Source of the DNA: Methanobrevibacter sp. TMH8
Lineage (GTDB): Archaea > Methanobacteriota > Methanobacteria > Methanobacteriales > Methanobacteriaceae
Direction of reading: 5' to 3'
Assembly (NCBI RefSeq): GCF_020148105.1
Contig: NZ_JAHLZE010000031.1
Span: 1 to 34,855 of the forward strand
Length of the DNA stretch: 34,855 nt
The translations under genes and the position numbers were made by a program. Positions within the stretch are counted from its first letter, which is position 1; each line of letters opens with the position of its first letter. Positions 1 to 10,710 of this stretch are shown piece by piece. The notes under the pieces are model-generated. The model searched no databases and was not told where the DNA came from. It was given only the letters and a program-made list of their open reading frames with translations.

Positions 1-138
1 AAAAAACTATAAAAAATGAATAAAAAACTAATAAAAGAGTAAATAAAAAACTATAAAAAATGAATAAAAAACTAATAAAAGAGTAAATAAAAAACTATAA
101 AAAATGAATAAAAAACTAATAAAAGAGTAAATAAAAAA
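1..138. repeat. 44-bp tandem repeat, at least three copies
   Basis: Three essentially identical 44-bp units lie head to tail (each has the landmark ACTATAAAAAATGAAT; its C falls at 7, 51 and 95) and a fourth begins at 133. The array touches the window edge, so the true copy number is unknown. There are no unique spacers, so it is a VNTR-like array, not CRISPR. Its A-tracts supply the U-tract just after the rps8e stop on the minus strand. Confidence 0.9.
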
Positions 139-155
139 CGAATAATATTTATTCG
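132..155 (-). terminator. Hairpin plus U-tract at the end of rps8e
   Basis: CGAATA (139-144) pairs with TATTCG (150-155) around a 5-nt loop, and the rps8e stop codon (149-151) lies at the loop/arm junction. On the minus strand the stem is followed by TTTTTTATTTAC, taken from the edge of the 44-bp repeat. The form is that of a bacterial intrinsic terminator; use in this archaeon is inferred. Confidence 0.5.
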
Positions 156-532
156 TTAATTAAAACGCCATTAATAATACCATCTTGACCAGGTCTAGAA
201 GTTACTTTTGCTTTACCAGCGCTAGTTTCTACAATAGCTCCTTTAGTGATGATATTCCTTCTTACATAATTGGGGTTAGCTGAATTTTCAAGTACTGTAA
301 TAATTTCAACAGTTTCAGCTGTTTTAGATTCTGGATTAAAAAGATTCATTTTGTTTTCAGAAGCTAATCTTAATTTTTCGTTTCCACCACGAGTTCTGAT
401 TTTTCTTAATCTTTTCTCATCTAATCCAGTATTAGCTGGTTCTCTTCCTAATTCAGACTTTCTTTTCCCACGGTTTGCTATATATCTTCCACCAGTTGAT
501 TTCCTTGTGGATTTTCCTTGTGATATTGCCAT
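149..532 (-). CDS. rps8e: Small ribosomal subunit protein S8e
   Basis: The 127-aa product is the archaeal/eukaryotic S8e protein of the 30S subunit, which has no bacterial counterpart. The N-terminus [15 protein letters not shown] and the basic stretch around residues 20-55 ([26 protein letters not shown]) are diagnostic, as is the C-terminal [21 protein letters not shown] block. The length is normal for archaea. The start is fixed by AGGTGA ending 4 nt before the ATG (537-542). It stands alone, pointing away from the 61-aa ORF and polB2. In Methanothermobacter I recall rps8e lying next to polB2, which fits this layout. Confidence 0.97.
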   Translation of the reverse strand: MAISQGKSTRKSTGGRYIANRGKRKSELGREPANTGLDEKRLRKIRTRGGNEKLRLASENKMNLFNPESKTAETVEIITVLENSANPNYVRRNIITKGAIVETSAGKAKVTSRPGQDGIINGVLINE

Positions 533-1275
533 TATTTCACCTAATTATAATGAATTTTGAGTAATTCTATTTAGTTTTACTAGATAAATTTATAATTTTA
601 TTTAATTATAATTCTATTTAATTTTATAATTTATTAATAATTAATTTTAATAATTTAATTTTAATAAATTTATTTAATCCTTAATCAAATATTATCTAAT
701 TATTTCTATGCCGCTAATAAGTTTATTTAGTATTAAATAATATGATTTAGATAGTAAATTAATAATTTTCAATATAAAAGACCAAATTTTAAGTAATTAG
801 CTGTTAAATAAACATCATCCAGCCATAATATTGTGAGAGCAATAAAATTACACCTAAATTTTTGGTATTATTTTTCTTATAATTCATTAAATGTAAAGAA
901 AAAATAGTCTTTTAGATATGATAACAAAATATTAGTTTTCTTCATATATAAACTTTGTGAGAATATTTTTTTTATATTTTAAAATCATTTATAAAAGATT
1001 AATATACATCTAATTATATTTAATTTATTTATCTTTAATTATTTTGATATTAAATATGCTTAATTATCTAATATATTCAAATATACTTAATTATCTATTA
1101 ATATTAAAATCTTTATATTTCTGATTTATTTCATAGCTTTATTATATGTTTGATATATTTTCCTAATATAATATTTTTTATATATTTTTTATTATATTTT
1201 TATTAAAAAAATTTAAGTAATATAAAAAACATAATACATATTTACAAATACATAAACATATAGAGGGTTGATGAA
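533..1275. other. Gene-free AT-rich spacer
   Basis: This 743-bp divergent spacer between rps8e and the 61-aa ORF has no credible coding frame or tRNA-like fold. It must carry both promoters. TATA-like runs occur near 1174-1190 (TTTTTATATATTTTT), but the base composition makes any single TATA call unreliable. Confidence 0.6.
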
Positions 1276-1461
1276 ATGTTAGAAGATATTAAAAAAAAAG
1301 CTAAAGAAGTAAAAGATGAAGTTGGAGATAAAGCAAAAGAAGCTAAAAATAAAACTGAACTTGAAGCTAAAAATGCTAAGGATAAAGCAAAATATAAAGC
1401 ATCTAAAGCTGAAAATGAAGCAGATTATGAAAAAAAAGAAGCTGAAAGAAAATCAGATTAG
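1276..1461 (+). CDS. Small Lys/Glu/Ala-rich helical protein, LEA-like
   Basis: I do not recognise a family for this 61-aa protein. It is built almost entirely of K, E, A and D, with recurring KAKEAKNK, KDKAKYKASKAEN and EKKEAERK segments. It has no Cys, Trp, Pro, His or aromatic core apart from two Tyr. The predicted state is one long amphipathic helix or coiled coil, as in LEA-type and apolipoprotein-like stress proteins; that analogy is compositional only. GAGGGTTGATGA directly upstream of the ATG is a strong SD-like site, which supports real translation. The stop codon lies in one arm of a terminator-like hairpin. It is monocistronic, between rps8e and polB2. Confidence 0.7.
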   Translation: MLEDIKKKAKEVKDEVGDKAKEAKNKTELEAKNAKDKAKYKASKAENEADYEKKEAERKSD

Positions 1462-1520
1462 TATTATATGTTAAATTTTAATATAGAAAATTAAAATCTC
1501 TAATCTTATTTATTTTTTCA
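1455..1520 (+). terminator. Nested hairpin with U-tract after the 61-aa ORF
   Basis: AGATTAG (1455-1461, containing the TAG stop) pairs with CTAATCT (1500-1506). Inside it AATTTT pairs with AAAATT around a 7-nt loop. TTATTTATTTTTTC follows the outer stem. Confidence 0.5.
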
Positions 1521-1986
1521 ATATTTTTTTATTATTTTTGCTATTAATTATTTTAATAAATCATCAATTAAAATATTTCTAATAACCCATATTTTTAAAT
1601 AAGGACTTTTTTAATTATTATTTTCAGATTAACTTTATAAATTAAATTTTATAAATAAAATTCTATTTTTTCAATTTATTATTATTTTTAAACTATTTAT
1701 ATAGTATTTATATATTTATATAGTAAAATGGAGAAAAATGAAAAATATATAAAAATAAATATAAAATAGATAAAAATGTAGAAAATTATAAAAAATTGTA
1801 AAAAATTGTAAAAATTGATATAAAATAAATATATTTAACTACTAAAATAAAGATAATTACCAATGAGGATATAGCAAAGATATTGAATAAAATAGAGATA
1901 GTGAATAAAATATAGATGTTAAATATAATAGAGATATCTTTATTAATGAATAAATTTAATATTATTTAAATATTAATCGTGTTTTT
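1462..1986. other. AT-rich spacer upstream of polB2
   Basis: This 525-bp spacer holds the terminator above and low-complexity runs such as repeated AAAAATTGTA near 1790-1815 and repeated ATAGAGAT/AATAAAATA words around 1880-1935. No ORF or RNA gene is supported. TATA-like TTTATATAGTATTTATATA lies near 1695-1715, rather far from the polB2 start. Confidence 0.5.
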
Positions 1987-2670
1987 ATGTCAATTGAAAG
2001 TAAAGAACAGCTAGAACTTGAAAAAGAAATTAAATCTCAAGCACAAAAATTTCTAGCAGATTTCAACCCAACTCTTCCTGAGCATATGGAACTTGAATAT
2101 GAAGGTTTTTATAGAAGAGGATTTTTTGTAACCAAAAAGAGATATGCGGTTATTGAGGATGGAACAATTATAGCTAAAGGTTTAGAGCTTGTAAGAAGAG
2201 ATTGGGCTCCAATAGCTAAAGACACACAACAAGACATTTTAATGGCTATCTTAAAAGATGGTGATGTTGATAAAGCTGTGGAAATTATTGAAGAAGCTTT
2301 AAAAAGAGTAAAAACTGGAAACTTGGATATGAAAGAGATGATTATCCACACACAAATAACCAAAAAATTATCTGATTATAAGCAAATTGGTCCTCATGTA
2401 GTAGCTGCACAAAGATTAGAAGCTAAAGGAATAAAAATTGGCAGAGGAACTATAATTCAATATGTTATTGTAAAAGGTAAAGGACCAATAAGCCAAAGAG
2501 CTATTCCTTATGAAGATTCAGAGAAATATAAATATGATTCAGATTATTATATAGATAATCAAATACTTCCAGCAGTGTCTAGAATAATGGCTTCCTTCGG
2601 TTATACTAAAGAAAGTTTAGCTGAATTAGGGGAAAAAGAACGGCAAAAAACATTAGATGCTTTTTTTTAA
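1987..2670 (+). CDS. polB2: Split family B DNA polymerase, C-terminal subunit (PolB2)
   Basis: This 227-aa protein matches only the C-terminal palm-end and thumb part of archaeal family B DNA polymerases. KKRY (50-53) and [10 protein letters not shown] (64-73) are the primer/DNA-contacting motifs that follow the catalytic palm. [27 protein letters not shown] and [14 protein letters not shown] are standard thumb motifs. The exonuclease domain and the catalytic Asp motifs are absent, and the frame is clean, so this is a natural split rather than a truncation. The known parallel is Methanothermobacter, where PolB is encoded as a large PolB1 and a small PolB2 about this size. The partner gene is not in the window. 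No clear SD precedes the ATG, so a leaderless transcript is possible. A T8 run overlaps the stop. Confidence 0.93.
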   Translation: MSIESKEQLELEKEIKSQAQKFLADFNPTLPEHMELEYEGFYRRGFFVTKKRYAVIEDGTIIAKGLELVRRDWAPIAKDTQQDILMAILKDGDVDKAVEIIEEALKRVKTGNLDMKEMIIHTQITKKLSDYKQIGPHVVAAQRLEAKGIKIGRGTIIQYVIVKGKGPISQRAIPYEDSEKYKYDSDYYIDNQILPAVSRIMASFGYTKESLAELGEKERQKTLDAFF

Positions 2671-2777
2671 ATTATACAAAAAATAGAACATTACAAAATT
2701 ACAAATATTTTAAAATGAAACTTAATAATACAAAATAAGACTCAATTTTAACAAATTGATAAAAAATAAAACTTAGA

Positions 2778-2832
2778 GATTATAATAAAACTTAATTAAT
2801 TTAATAAAAAATAAATAATAAAAAATAAAAAA
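2778..2832. repeat. Direct repeat, left copy, flanking the HAD gene
   Basis: The core AAAACTTAATTAATTTAA, extended by TAAAAA (2787-2810), is identical to 3591-3614. A degenerate match extends it to about 50 bp on each side of the HAD phosphatase gene. Confidence 0.7.
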
Positions 2833-2849
2833 CTCGAAAAGGTGTTGAA

Positions 2850-3527
2850 ATGGAAAAAGCGATTTTTTTTGATATTGATGGAACTTTATTAGATACTTCT
2901 AGTTTTGCAGAGTTAGCTAGAAGAGCAGCTATTGATGTAATGATTGAAAATGGCTTACCTTCAACTCAAGATGAAGCATATGAATTATTAAAAGAAATAA
3001 TTGCAGAAAAAGGCTCTAACTATAATAAACACTTTAATGTTCTTACAAAAAGAATGTGTGGAGAAGAAAGCAATTTATTAATAGCTTTAGGAATGGTTAC
3101 ATATCATAATGTGAAATTTGCCCTTCTTAGACCATTCCCAAAAACAATGGATGTGCTTGTTTATCTTAAGAATAAAGGTTATAAATTAGGTGTAATTTCC
3201 AATGGAATAACTATAAAACAGTGGGAAAAGTTAGTTAGATTAGATATTCATTATTTTTTTGATGAAGTTATTACTTCAGAAGAAGTAGGATCTGAAAAAC
3301 CAGAAAAGAAAATATTTGAAGAAGCTATGAATAGAATGAAATGCACTCCAGAAAACAGCCTTATGATTGGAAACAAGCTTGGAATTGATATCATGGGAGC
3401 AGTATATGCAGGAATGTCAGGTATTTTAGTAAATTCTGATCTTGATGATATTATATCAATGAAAGCTTTAGAAAATTTTGATATTGAAATAATTGAAACT
3501 ATTGGAGACCTATCTAAAATTCTTTAA
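2850..3527 (+). CDS. HAD superfamily hydrolase (phosphatase)
   Basis: The 225-aa product is a haloacid dehalogenase-type phosphatase. Motif I is FFDIDGTLLDT with nucleophile Asp8 and acid/base Asp10. Motif II is LGVISNG, motif III the Lys of GSEKPEKKIF, and motif IV the GNKLGIDIMGA segment, where the usual GD is GN but the following Asp is kept. A helical cap lies between motifs I and II. It resembles archaeal enzymes annotated as glyceraldehyde-3-phosphate or phosphoglycolate phosphatase; the substrate cannot be read from sequence. SD GGTG lies 5 nt before the ATG. It follows polB2 by 179 bp on the same strand but probably has its own promoter. Confidence 0.85.
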   Translation: MEKAIFFDIDGTLLDTSSFAELARRAAIDVMIENGLPSTQDEAYELLKEIIAEKGSNYNKHFNVLTKRMCGEESNLLIALGMVTYHNVKFALLRPFPKTMDVLVYLKNKGYKLGVISNGITIKQWEKLVRLDIHYFFDEVITSEEVGSEKPEKKIFEEAMNRMKCTPENSLMIGNKLGIDIMGAVYAGMSGILVNSDLDDIISMKALENFDIEIIETIGDLSKIL

Positions 3528-3582
3528 TTTTATAATACTTAAATCAAAATAAAAAAAAATGGAAATAAGAATAAAATATATA

Positions 3583-3614
3583 GATTATATAAAACTTAAT
3601 TAATTTAATAAAAA

Positions 3615-3638
<24 letters not shown>
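3583..3638. repeat. Direct repeat, right copy, flanking the HAD gene
   Basis: The core at 3591-3614 is identical to 2787-2810, with similar A-rich flanks. It lies between the converging HAD and gdhA genes and supplies the U-tract of the gdhA terminator. Confidence 0.7.
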
Positions 3639-5929
<2,291 letters not shown>

Positions 5930-6679
5930 ATGATATTAGAGATATTAAAAGATTCATTGACATATTCCCTTAAAGATTTTAATATTATTGCTAGATTGGG
6001 AATATTAAATTTGTTAAGCTTTTTAATTGTTCCATTTTTCCTTGTTCAAGGTTATTCATATAATATAACCACCATTGGTGTTAATTCAATAATCCACGGA
6101 AAATATGAGATTCCTCCATTTGAAAACTGGAAAAATATGTTTGTAAATGGAATAAAGCGAACATTAGTCATGTTAATTTACTCAATTCCTGCTCTTATAA
6201 TATCAATTTGGGCCCTACTTAATCCAGAAACTATTCAACTTATTATTCCTTCAAATCTCCTTTATTTAGATATTGGGATAGAAATTACAGCTATGATTTT
6301 CCTTTGGATATTTACATTCATCTTGATTATGGTAGCTATCCCCCATATGATCCATAGGAAATCATTGAAAGCAGCTTTTAATATAAAAGAGCTAATAACC
6401 ATAATTAAATCTGTAGGTTTCTTAGAATATATCTATTTTGTTGCTTGGTGGATAATTATTGCTAGTGGTGTAATATTCCTAAGTTTTGTAGCTGTAGAAA
6501 TCTTTGTTTCAATATTAAATTTCATCTATTTGATTATATTTTCACAAATTATATCTCTAAGTTTCATGAATATATCTTTTGACATGTATCTATTTGGATT
6601 AGTACTAATTCTATTAGTTTATCCATTCTTACTTATTGTTGAAAGTAGAGCAACAGCATCAATGTATAATCTTAACTAA
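5930..6679 (+). CDS. DUF4013 family integral membrane protein
   Basis: This 249-aa protein is hydrophobic throughout, with about six predicted membrane helices (around 23-45, 77-97, 113-135, 165-190, 195-215 and 220-240). The IPPFENWKNMFVNGIK segment at 62-77 is the signature I associate with DUF4013 proteins, which occur as multiple paralogues in Methanobrevibacter and Methanosphaera. No catalytic motif is visible and the function is unknown. A weak SD-like GAGAT lies about 6 nt before the ATG. The gene is monocistronic. The stop codon lies in a hairpin with an internal loop, AATGTA...TACATT (6661-6690). Confidence 0.75.
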   Translation: MILEILKDSLTYSLKDFNIIARLGILNLLSFLIVPFFLVQGYSYNITTIGVNSIIHGKYEIPPFENWKNMFVNGIKRTLVMLIYSIPALIISIWALLNPETIQLIIPSNLLYLDIGIEITAMIFLWIFTFILIMVAIPHMIHRKSLKAAFNIKELITIIKSVGFLEYIYFVAWWIIIASGVIFLSFVAVEIFVSILNFIYLIIFSQIISLSFMNISFDMYLFGLVLILLVYPFLLIVESRATASMYNLN

Positions 6680-7084
6680 GAATCTACATTTATTATTCAA
6701 TAATTTATTTTCAAATTATTTATTTTTAAATTATTTATTTTATACTTATTTTCAAATGATTTATTTTTAAATTATTTATTTTTTTAATTAAATTAATCTA
6801 TTTTATTAAACTATTTCATTAAAATAAATATTATTTCCACATTTTAATCCACTATTTATTAAATTATATATTTCATTAATTTATTTTTTTATTTTATACA
6901 TATATTCTATTTTTATTCATTATTAATTGAAAAATAAAAAGATATATTAAATTTGAACAATATAATAAACATAATAAAATATATAAATAAAATATTTTTT
7001 AATTAATAAAAATATTAATTTTATTGATAATGACATCTTAAAAATAAAAAATCAAAGAAAGATATTATATTTAAGGTTGAAAAC
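6680..7084. other. AT-rich spacer with a 41-bp repeat pair
   Basis: The 405-bp spacer contains a near-duplicated T-rich segment (TTTTCAAATTATTTATTTTT from 6708, again from 6749 with one change; period 41). The rest is AT-rich sequence that must include the copB promoter. No ORF is supported. Confidence 0.5.
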
Positions 7085-9199
7085 ATGGATATGGAACAGG
7101 AAAAACATAAAAATACAGACAAAAATAATCATGAAAATATGAACATGTCCAATATGAAACATGAAAAACATTCACAAATGAAGAATCATGAGCATATGTC
7201 CCATAAAGGAATGGGAAATATGAATATGGGAGATTTTAGAAAAAGATTTTGGGTTTCGTTGATTTTAACCATTCCAATTATAATTTTATCCCCTATGATG
7301 GGAATGGAACTACCCTTTCAAATTAGCTTTCCAGGTTCGTATTGGTTAGTTTTAGCTATTGGGACAATAATTTACTTTTATGGAGGACAACCATTTTTTA
7401 AAGGAGCTAGAGACGAGTTAAAAAATAGAAAACCTGCAATGATGACTTTGATTACAATGGGAATTACAGTCGCCTATTTTTACAGCCTTTATTCAGTTTT
7501 TGCAAATAATGTTTTTAATGTTCATCCCATGGTTACAGATTTCTTTTGGGAATTAGCTACTTTAATTGATATAATGTTATTAGGACATATACTTGAAATG
7601 AGTTCAATAATGAGTGCAGGTTCTGCATTAGACAAATTAGCTAAATTACTTCCGAAAAAAGCTCATAAAATTATAGTAAAAAATAATGAAAATATTGATA
7701 ATTTAAAATATGATATCTTAGATATTGACCCTAGAGATTTGAAAGAAGGAGATTTTGTTGAAATAAGAGCTGGAGAAAAGATTCCTGGTGATGGAGAAGT
7801 TGTTAAAGGTGAAACCAGTGTTAATGAATCAATGGTGACTGGTGAATCTAAACAAATAGCTAAAAATATTAATGATAATGTTATTGGAGGATCGGTAAAT
7901 GGAGAAGGGACAATTCAAATAAAAATAACTGGTGCTGGTGAAACTAGTTATCTTTCACAAGTACAAAAATTAGTTTCTGATGCTCAAAAAGAACAATCCA
8001 ATAGAGAAACTGTGGCAGATCTCATAGCAAGAACTTTATTTTATGTAGCTATCACATTAGGACTTATATCATTTGTTTCATGGTATTTTGTAGAAAATAT
8101 AAGCATTGCATTTTCTGTTGCTGTAACAGTTCTTGTAATAGCTTGTCCTCATGCATTAGGGTTAGCTATACCTCTTGTAGTAGCTAGAAGTACTTCTCTT
8201 GGAGCAAAAAATGGACTTTTATTTAAAAACAGAACCTCATTTGAACAGGTGAAAGACTTAAAATATGCATTAATGGATAAAACAGGGACTTTAACTGAAG
8301 GAAACTTTAAAGTATCTGAATATAAAAGCTTAAACGAAAAATTAAATGATGATGAAATATTATCAATAGTAACTTCACTTGAAAAAGGATCAAATCATCC
8401 GTTAGCTATTGGAATCTTATCAAAAGCAAAAGAAAATAATATTTCTTATAAAAACTCTGAAAATATTAAGCAAATAGCAGGAATAGGTTTAATAGGAACA
8501 ATTGATTCTAATGAATTTAAGCTTGTTTCAGAAAAATATTTAGATAAAAATAATATAACTCATAATCAAGACAAATTTAAAAAGTTAGCAGCAAATGGAA
8601 ACTCTATTAGCTATTTACTAAATGAAAATAATGATTTATTAGGGTTTATTGCACAAGGAGATAAAATCAAAATTGAATCTAAAAATATGATTGATTCTCT
8701 TAAAAGGAAAAACATACAACCAGTAATGCTTACAGGAGATAATCAAGAAACAGCTAATTTAGTTGCTCAAAAATTAGGAATTGAAGATGTTCATGGAAAA
8801 TTACTTCCTGAAGATAAAGAAAAACTCGTTAAAGAATATCAAAAATCAGGAAAAGTGATGATGATTGGAGATGGAATTAATGATGCACCAAGTCTTGTAA
8901 TGGCAGATATAGGAGTGGCTATTGGATCTGGAACAGATGTAGCTATCGATTCTGCAGATATAATACTGGTTAAAAGCAATCCTAATGATATTATTAAATT
9001 TTTAGATCTTGGTAAAAGAACAACAATAAAAATGAATCAAAATTTAGTTTGGGGGGCGGGGTATAATGTAATTGCACTGCCATTAGCTGCAGGAATATTA
9101 GCACCATTTAGTTTTATGCTTAATCCAATGATTGGAGCTGTTCTAATGTCTTTGAGTACAATTATAGTAGCTATAAATGCGATGCTTTTAAAAGAATAA
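7085..9199 (+). CDS. copB: CopB-type copper-translocating P1B ATPase
   Basis: The 704-aa membrane pump probably exports copper. The first 50 residues are rich in His and Met (repeated NHENMNM, HEHMSHKGM), a metal-binding tail in place of the CxxC domain of CopA. Membrane helices frame the actuator domain (VTGES), and the transmembrane ion motif is CPH (354-356), typical of the CopB/P1B-3 class linked to Cu(II) or Ag. The catalytic core has DKTGT with phosphorylated Asp398, the HP dipeptide at 438-439 and GDGIND at 595-600. Length and domains are complete. SD AAGGTTGA lies 4 nt before the ATG. No copper regulator or chaperone gene is adjacent. The segment at 9051-9061 (G6-C-G4) gives GGG and GCG codons that are out of character here. 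Confidence 0.95.
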   Translation: MDMEQEKHKNTDKNNHENMNMSNMKHEKHSQMKNHEHMSHKGMGNMNMGDFRKRFWVSLILTIPIIILSPMMGMELPFQISFPGSYWLVLAIGTIIYFYGGQPFFKGARDELKNRKPAMMTLITMGITVAYFYSLYSVFANNVFNVHPMVTDFFWELATLIDIMLLGHILEMSSIMSAGSALDKLAKLLPKKAHKIIVKNNENIDNLKYDILDIDPRDLKEGDFVEIRAGEKIPGDGEVVKGETSVNESMVTGESKQIAKNINDNVIGGSVNGEGTIQIKITGAGETSYLSQVQKLVSDAQKEQSNRETVADLIARTLFYVAITLGLISFVSWYFVENISIAFSVAVTVLVIACPHALGLAIPLVVARSTSLGAKNGLLFKNRTSFEQVKDLKYALMDKTGTLTEGNFKVSEYKSLNEKLNDDEILSIVTSLEKGSNHPLAIGILSKAKENNISYKNSENIKQIAGIGLIGTIDSNEFKLVSEKYLDKNNITHNQDKFKKLAANGNSISYLLNENNDLLGFIAQGDKIKIESKNMIDSLKRKNIQPVMLTGDNQETANLVAQKLGIEDVHGKLLPEDKEKLVKEYQKSGKVMMIGDGINDAPSLVMADIGVAIGSGTDVAIDSADIILVKSNPNDIIKFLDLGKRTTIKMNQNLVWGAGYNVIALPLAAGILAPFSFMLNPMIGAVLMSLSTIIVAINAMLLKE

Positions 9200-9287
9200 T
9201 TAGTTTCTATAAAATGTTAGGTATTTTTGTTTATATTAAATTATTTCAAAAATAAATAAATAAATAAATAAATATATGGTGATAAAA

Positions 9288-9536
9288 ATGACAGATAGTA
9301 TGAAAATTGAAACATTGAAAACATTAGCTACCCTGATGACAACTGCTTTTGCATTTGTTGCAGGTTTAGCTTGGAATGGTGCCATTCAGGCACTTATAAA
9401 TGAATTTCTAAAAACAAGTTCAGCTACAATAGGGTTACTTATATATGCTATTATAGTAACAATAATAGCTGTAGTTGTAACAGTATTTTTAGGAAGAACA
9501 TTAGGAAAATTAGGAATAGAAACAGATAATGAATAA
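9288..9536 (+). CDS. DUF5654 family small membrane protein
   Basis: This 82-aa protein has two membrane helices (about residues 16-32 and 45-68) separated by a short loop. The TLATLMTTAFAFVAGLAWNGAI segment (first residues about 8-12) fits DUF5654, a small family seen in archaea; its function is unknown. A start at 9276 would add MVIK, but the start chosen here has GGTGAT ending 4 nt before the ATG, and that SD overlaps the upstream ATG. It lies 88 bp after copB on the same strand. The spacer contains an AAAT tetranucleotide run (about 9250-9273), so co-transcription is possible but not shown. Confidence 0.8.
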   Translation: MTDSMKIETLKTLATLMTTAFAFVAGLAWNGAIQALINEFLKTSSATIGLLIYAIIVTIIAVVVTVFLGRTLGKLGIETDNE

Positions 9537-9604
9537 AATTTAATTTAATTTTAATATTGAATTATTTTCAATATTTATTTTATTTATTATTTATTTTATT
9601 TATT

Positions 9605-9826
9605 TTACAACAACTTTTTATTCTATTTTTATACTATTTTTATAAAATTTTTTTATTTATTTTATTTACAACAATTTTTTATTCTATTTTTATACTATTT
9701 TTATAAAATTTTTTTATTTATTTTATAATTAATTTTTTATTAGATTATTATACTATTTTCTTCATTGTTTTTTATTTATTTTATAATTAATTTTTTATTA
9801 GATTATTATACTATTTTTACATATTT
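9605..9826. repeat. Four degenerate 58-61 bp T-rich tandem repeats
   Basis: Units share ATTTTTTATT...TATACTATTTT landmarks, with offsets of 61, 58 and 58 bp. Copies 1 and 2 are nearly identical (ACAACAA start), and copies 3 and 4 share ATAATTAATTTTTTATTAGA. This suggests two successive duplication events. Confidence 0.75.
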
Positions 9827-9965
9827 TTAAAAAAAATTTTCTATAAATAGTTTATATTTCTACTAAAAACAAGATTTATACTCTAATTAAAAACCAACAT
9901 TTATTTGAGTAATTAGAATTAATTTAAAAAAAACAATAAAATAAATATTATAATAAATAAAAGAA

Positions 9966-10090
9966 AGGGTCACAATTAACCCCCCCTTAAATCAAACCCC
10001 CCATGAATAAAACATTGATAAACAAAACAATCCGTTAATAAAAATTTTTAAACACTTAAATTATTCGGATGTATTGAAACATTTTATTCA
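9966..10090 (+). ncRNA. Candidate structured RNA or cis element (C-rich patch)
   Basis: In a region otherwise nearly all A and T there are GGG (9967-9969), a C7 run (9980-9986) and a C6 run (9997-10002). TGAATAAAA (10004-10012) is perfectly complementary to TTTTATTCA (10082-10090), and nested inside, ATCCG (10030-10034) pairs with CGGAT (10066-10070). AAGGG can also pair with CCCTT. The strand is assigned arbitrarily. There is no homology to a known RNA that I can recognise. Confidence 0.25.
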
Positions 10091-10710
10091 CTGAAGGATT
10101 ATTTATAAAAATAGTTATATAAATGTTTTGGATTAAAATAAATAGAAAAACTTAAATGAGATTAATATTTTTAAAACATTTTACTAAAAATAGAACAATT
10201 AAAATAAATTAATAATTATTAAATAAGACATTTTTATACTAAACATTGAATATATAGATATAACATATTCTAATTTGATAATTATATAACTTTTATATAT
10301 TTTTTATATCTATTTAATATAATCTTTATATAGTTTTATATAGAAAAGAAAGGAATCCTAAATACTATAATCCATATTAATTTTCATCACATATAGATAT
10401 ACATAAAATTATTATATTAACAAAAAGGCTCAGATAATAGATATAAACTCTTTTTAATCAATATAAATACATTTATATCTATTTTTAAAGATTTCAAAAT
10501 ATAGTTATTACGAATTTTCCTTTATATTCAAAAATATTCAAAATTTAAGTGATGCTAATTTAAATATAATGATTTATTAACATATAACTTGTATAAATTC
10601 TCTCAATATATTGTTAAATGTTATATTTTATATATATTTTAAACAAAGTATTGAAAATTTATATCAAATTAAATAAAAGATATATAATAGTAATTAAAGG
10701 AGATAAAATA

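Larger units (their letters stand above)
9537..10710. other. 1.17-kb gene-poor spacer
   Basis: This region between the DUF5654 gene and the acetate transporter contains T-rich tandem repeats (9605-9826), the C-rich patch (9966-10090) and TATA-like stretches near 10322-10345 and 10622-10642. The ORF extending from 10618 into the transporter is AT-run sequence without an SD. No other coding frame is credible. Confidence 0.6.

Noticed and set aside
1-138. CRISPR array
   Set aside because: The 44-bp units are contiguous and identical, without unique spacers, and no cas gene is present.
9051-9061. Frameshift in copB at the G-rich tract
   Set aside because: The frame continues through the tract into conserved membrane-helix sequence up to a normal C-terminus.
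10618-10710. 31-residue N-terminal extension of the acetate transporter
   Set aside because: It has no SD, its codons derive from TATA-rich DNA, and the family's NPxPLGL motif normally lies within the first 10-15 residues.
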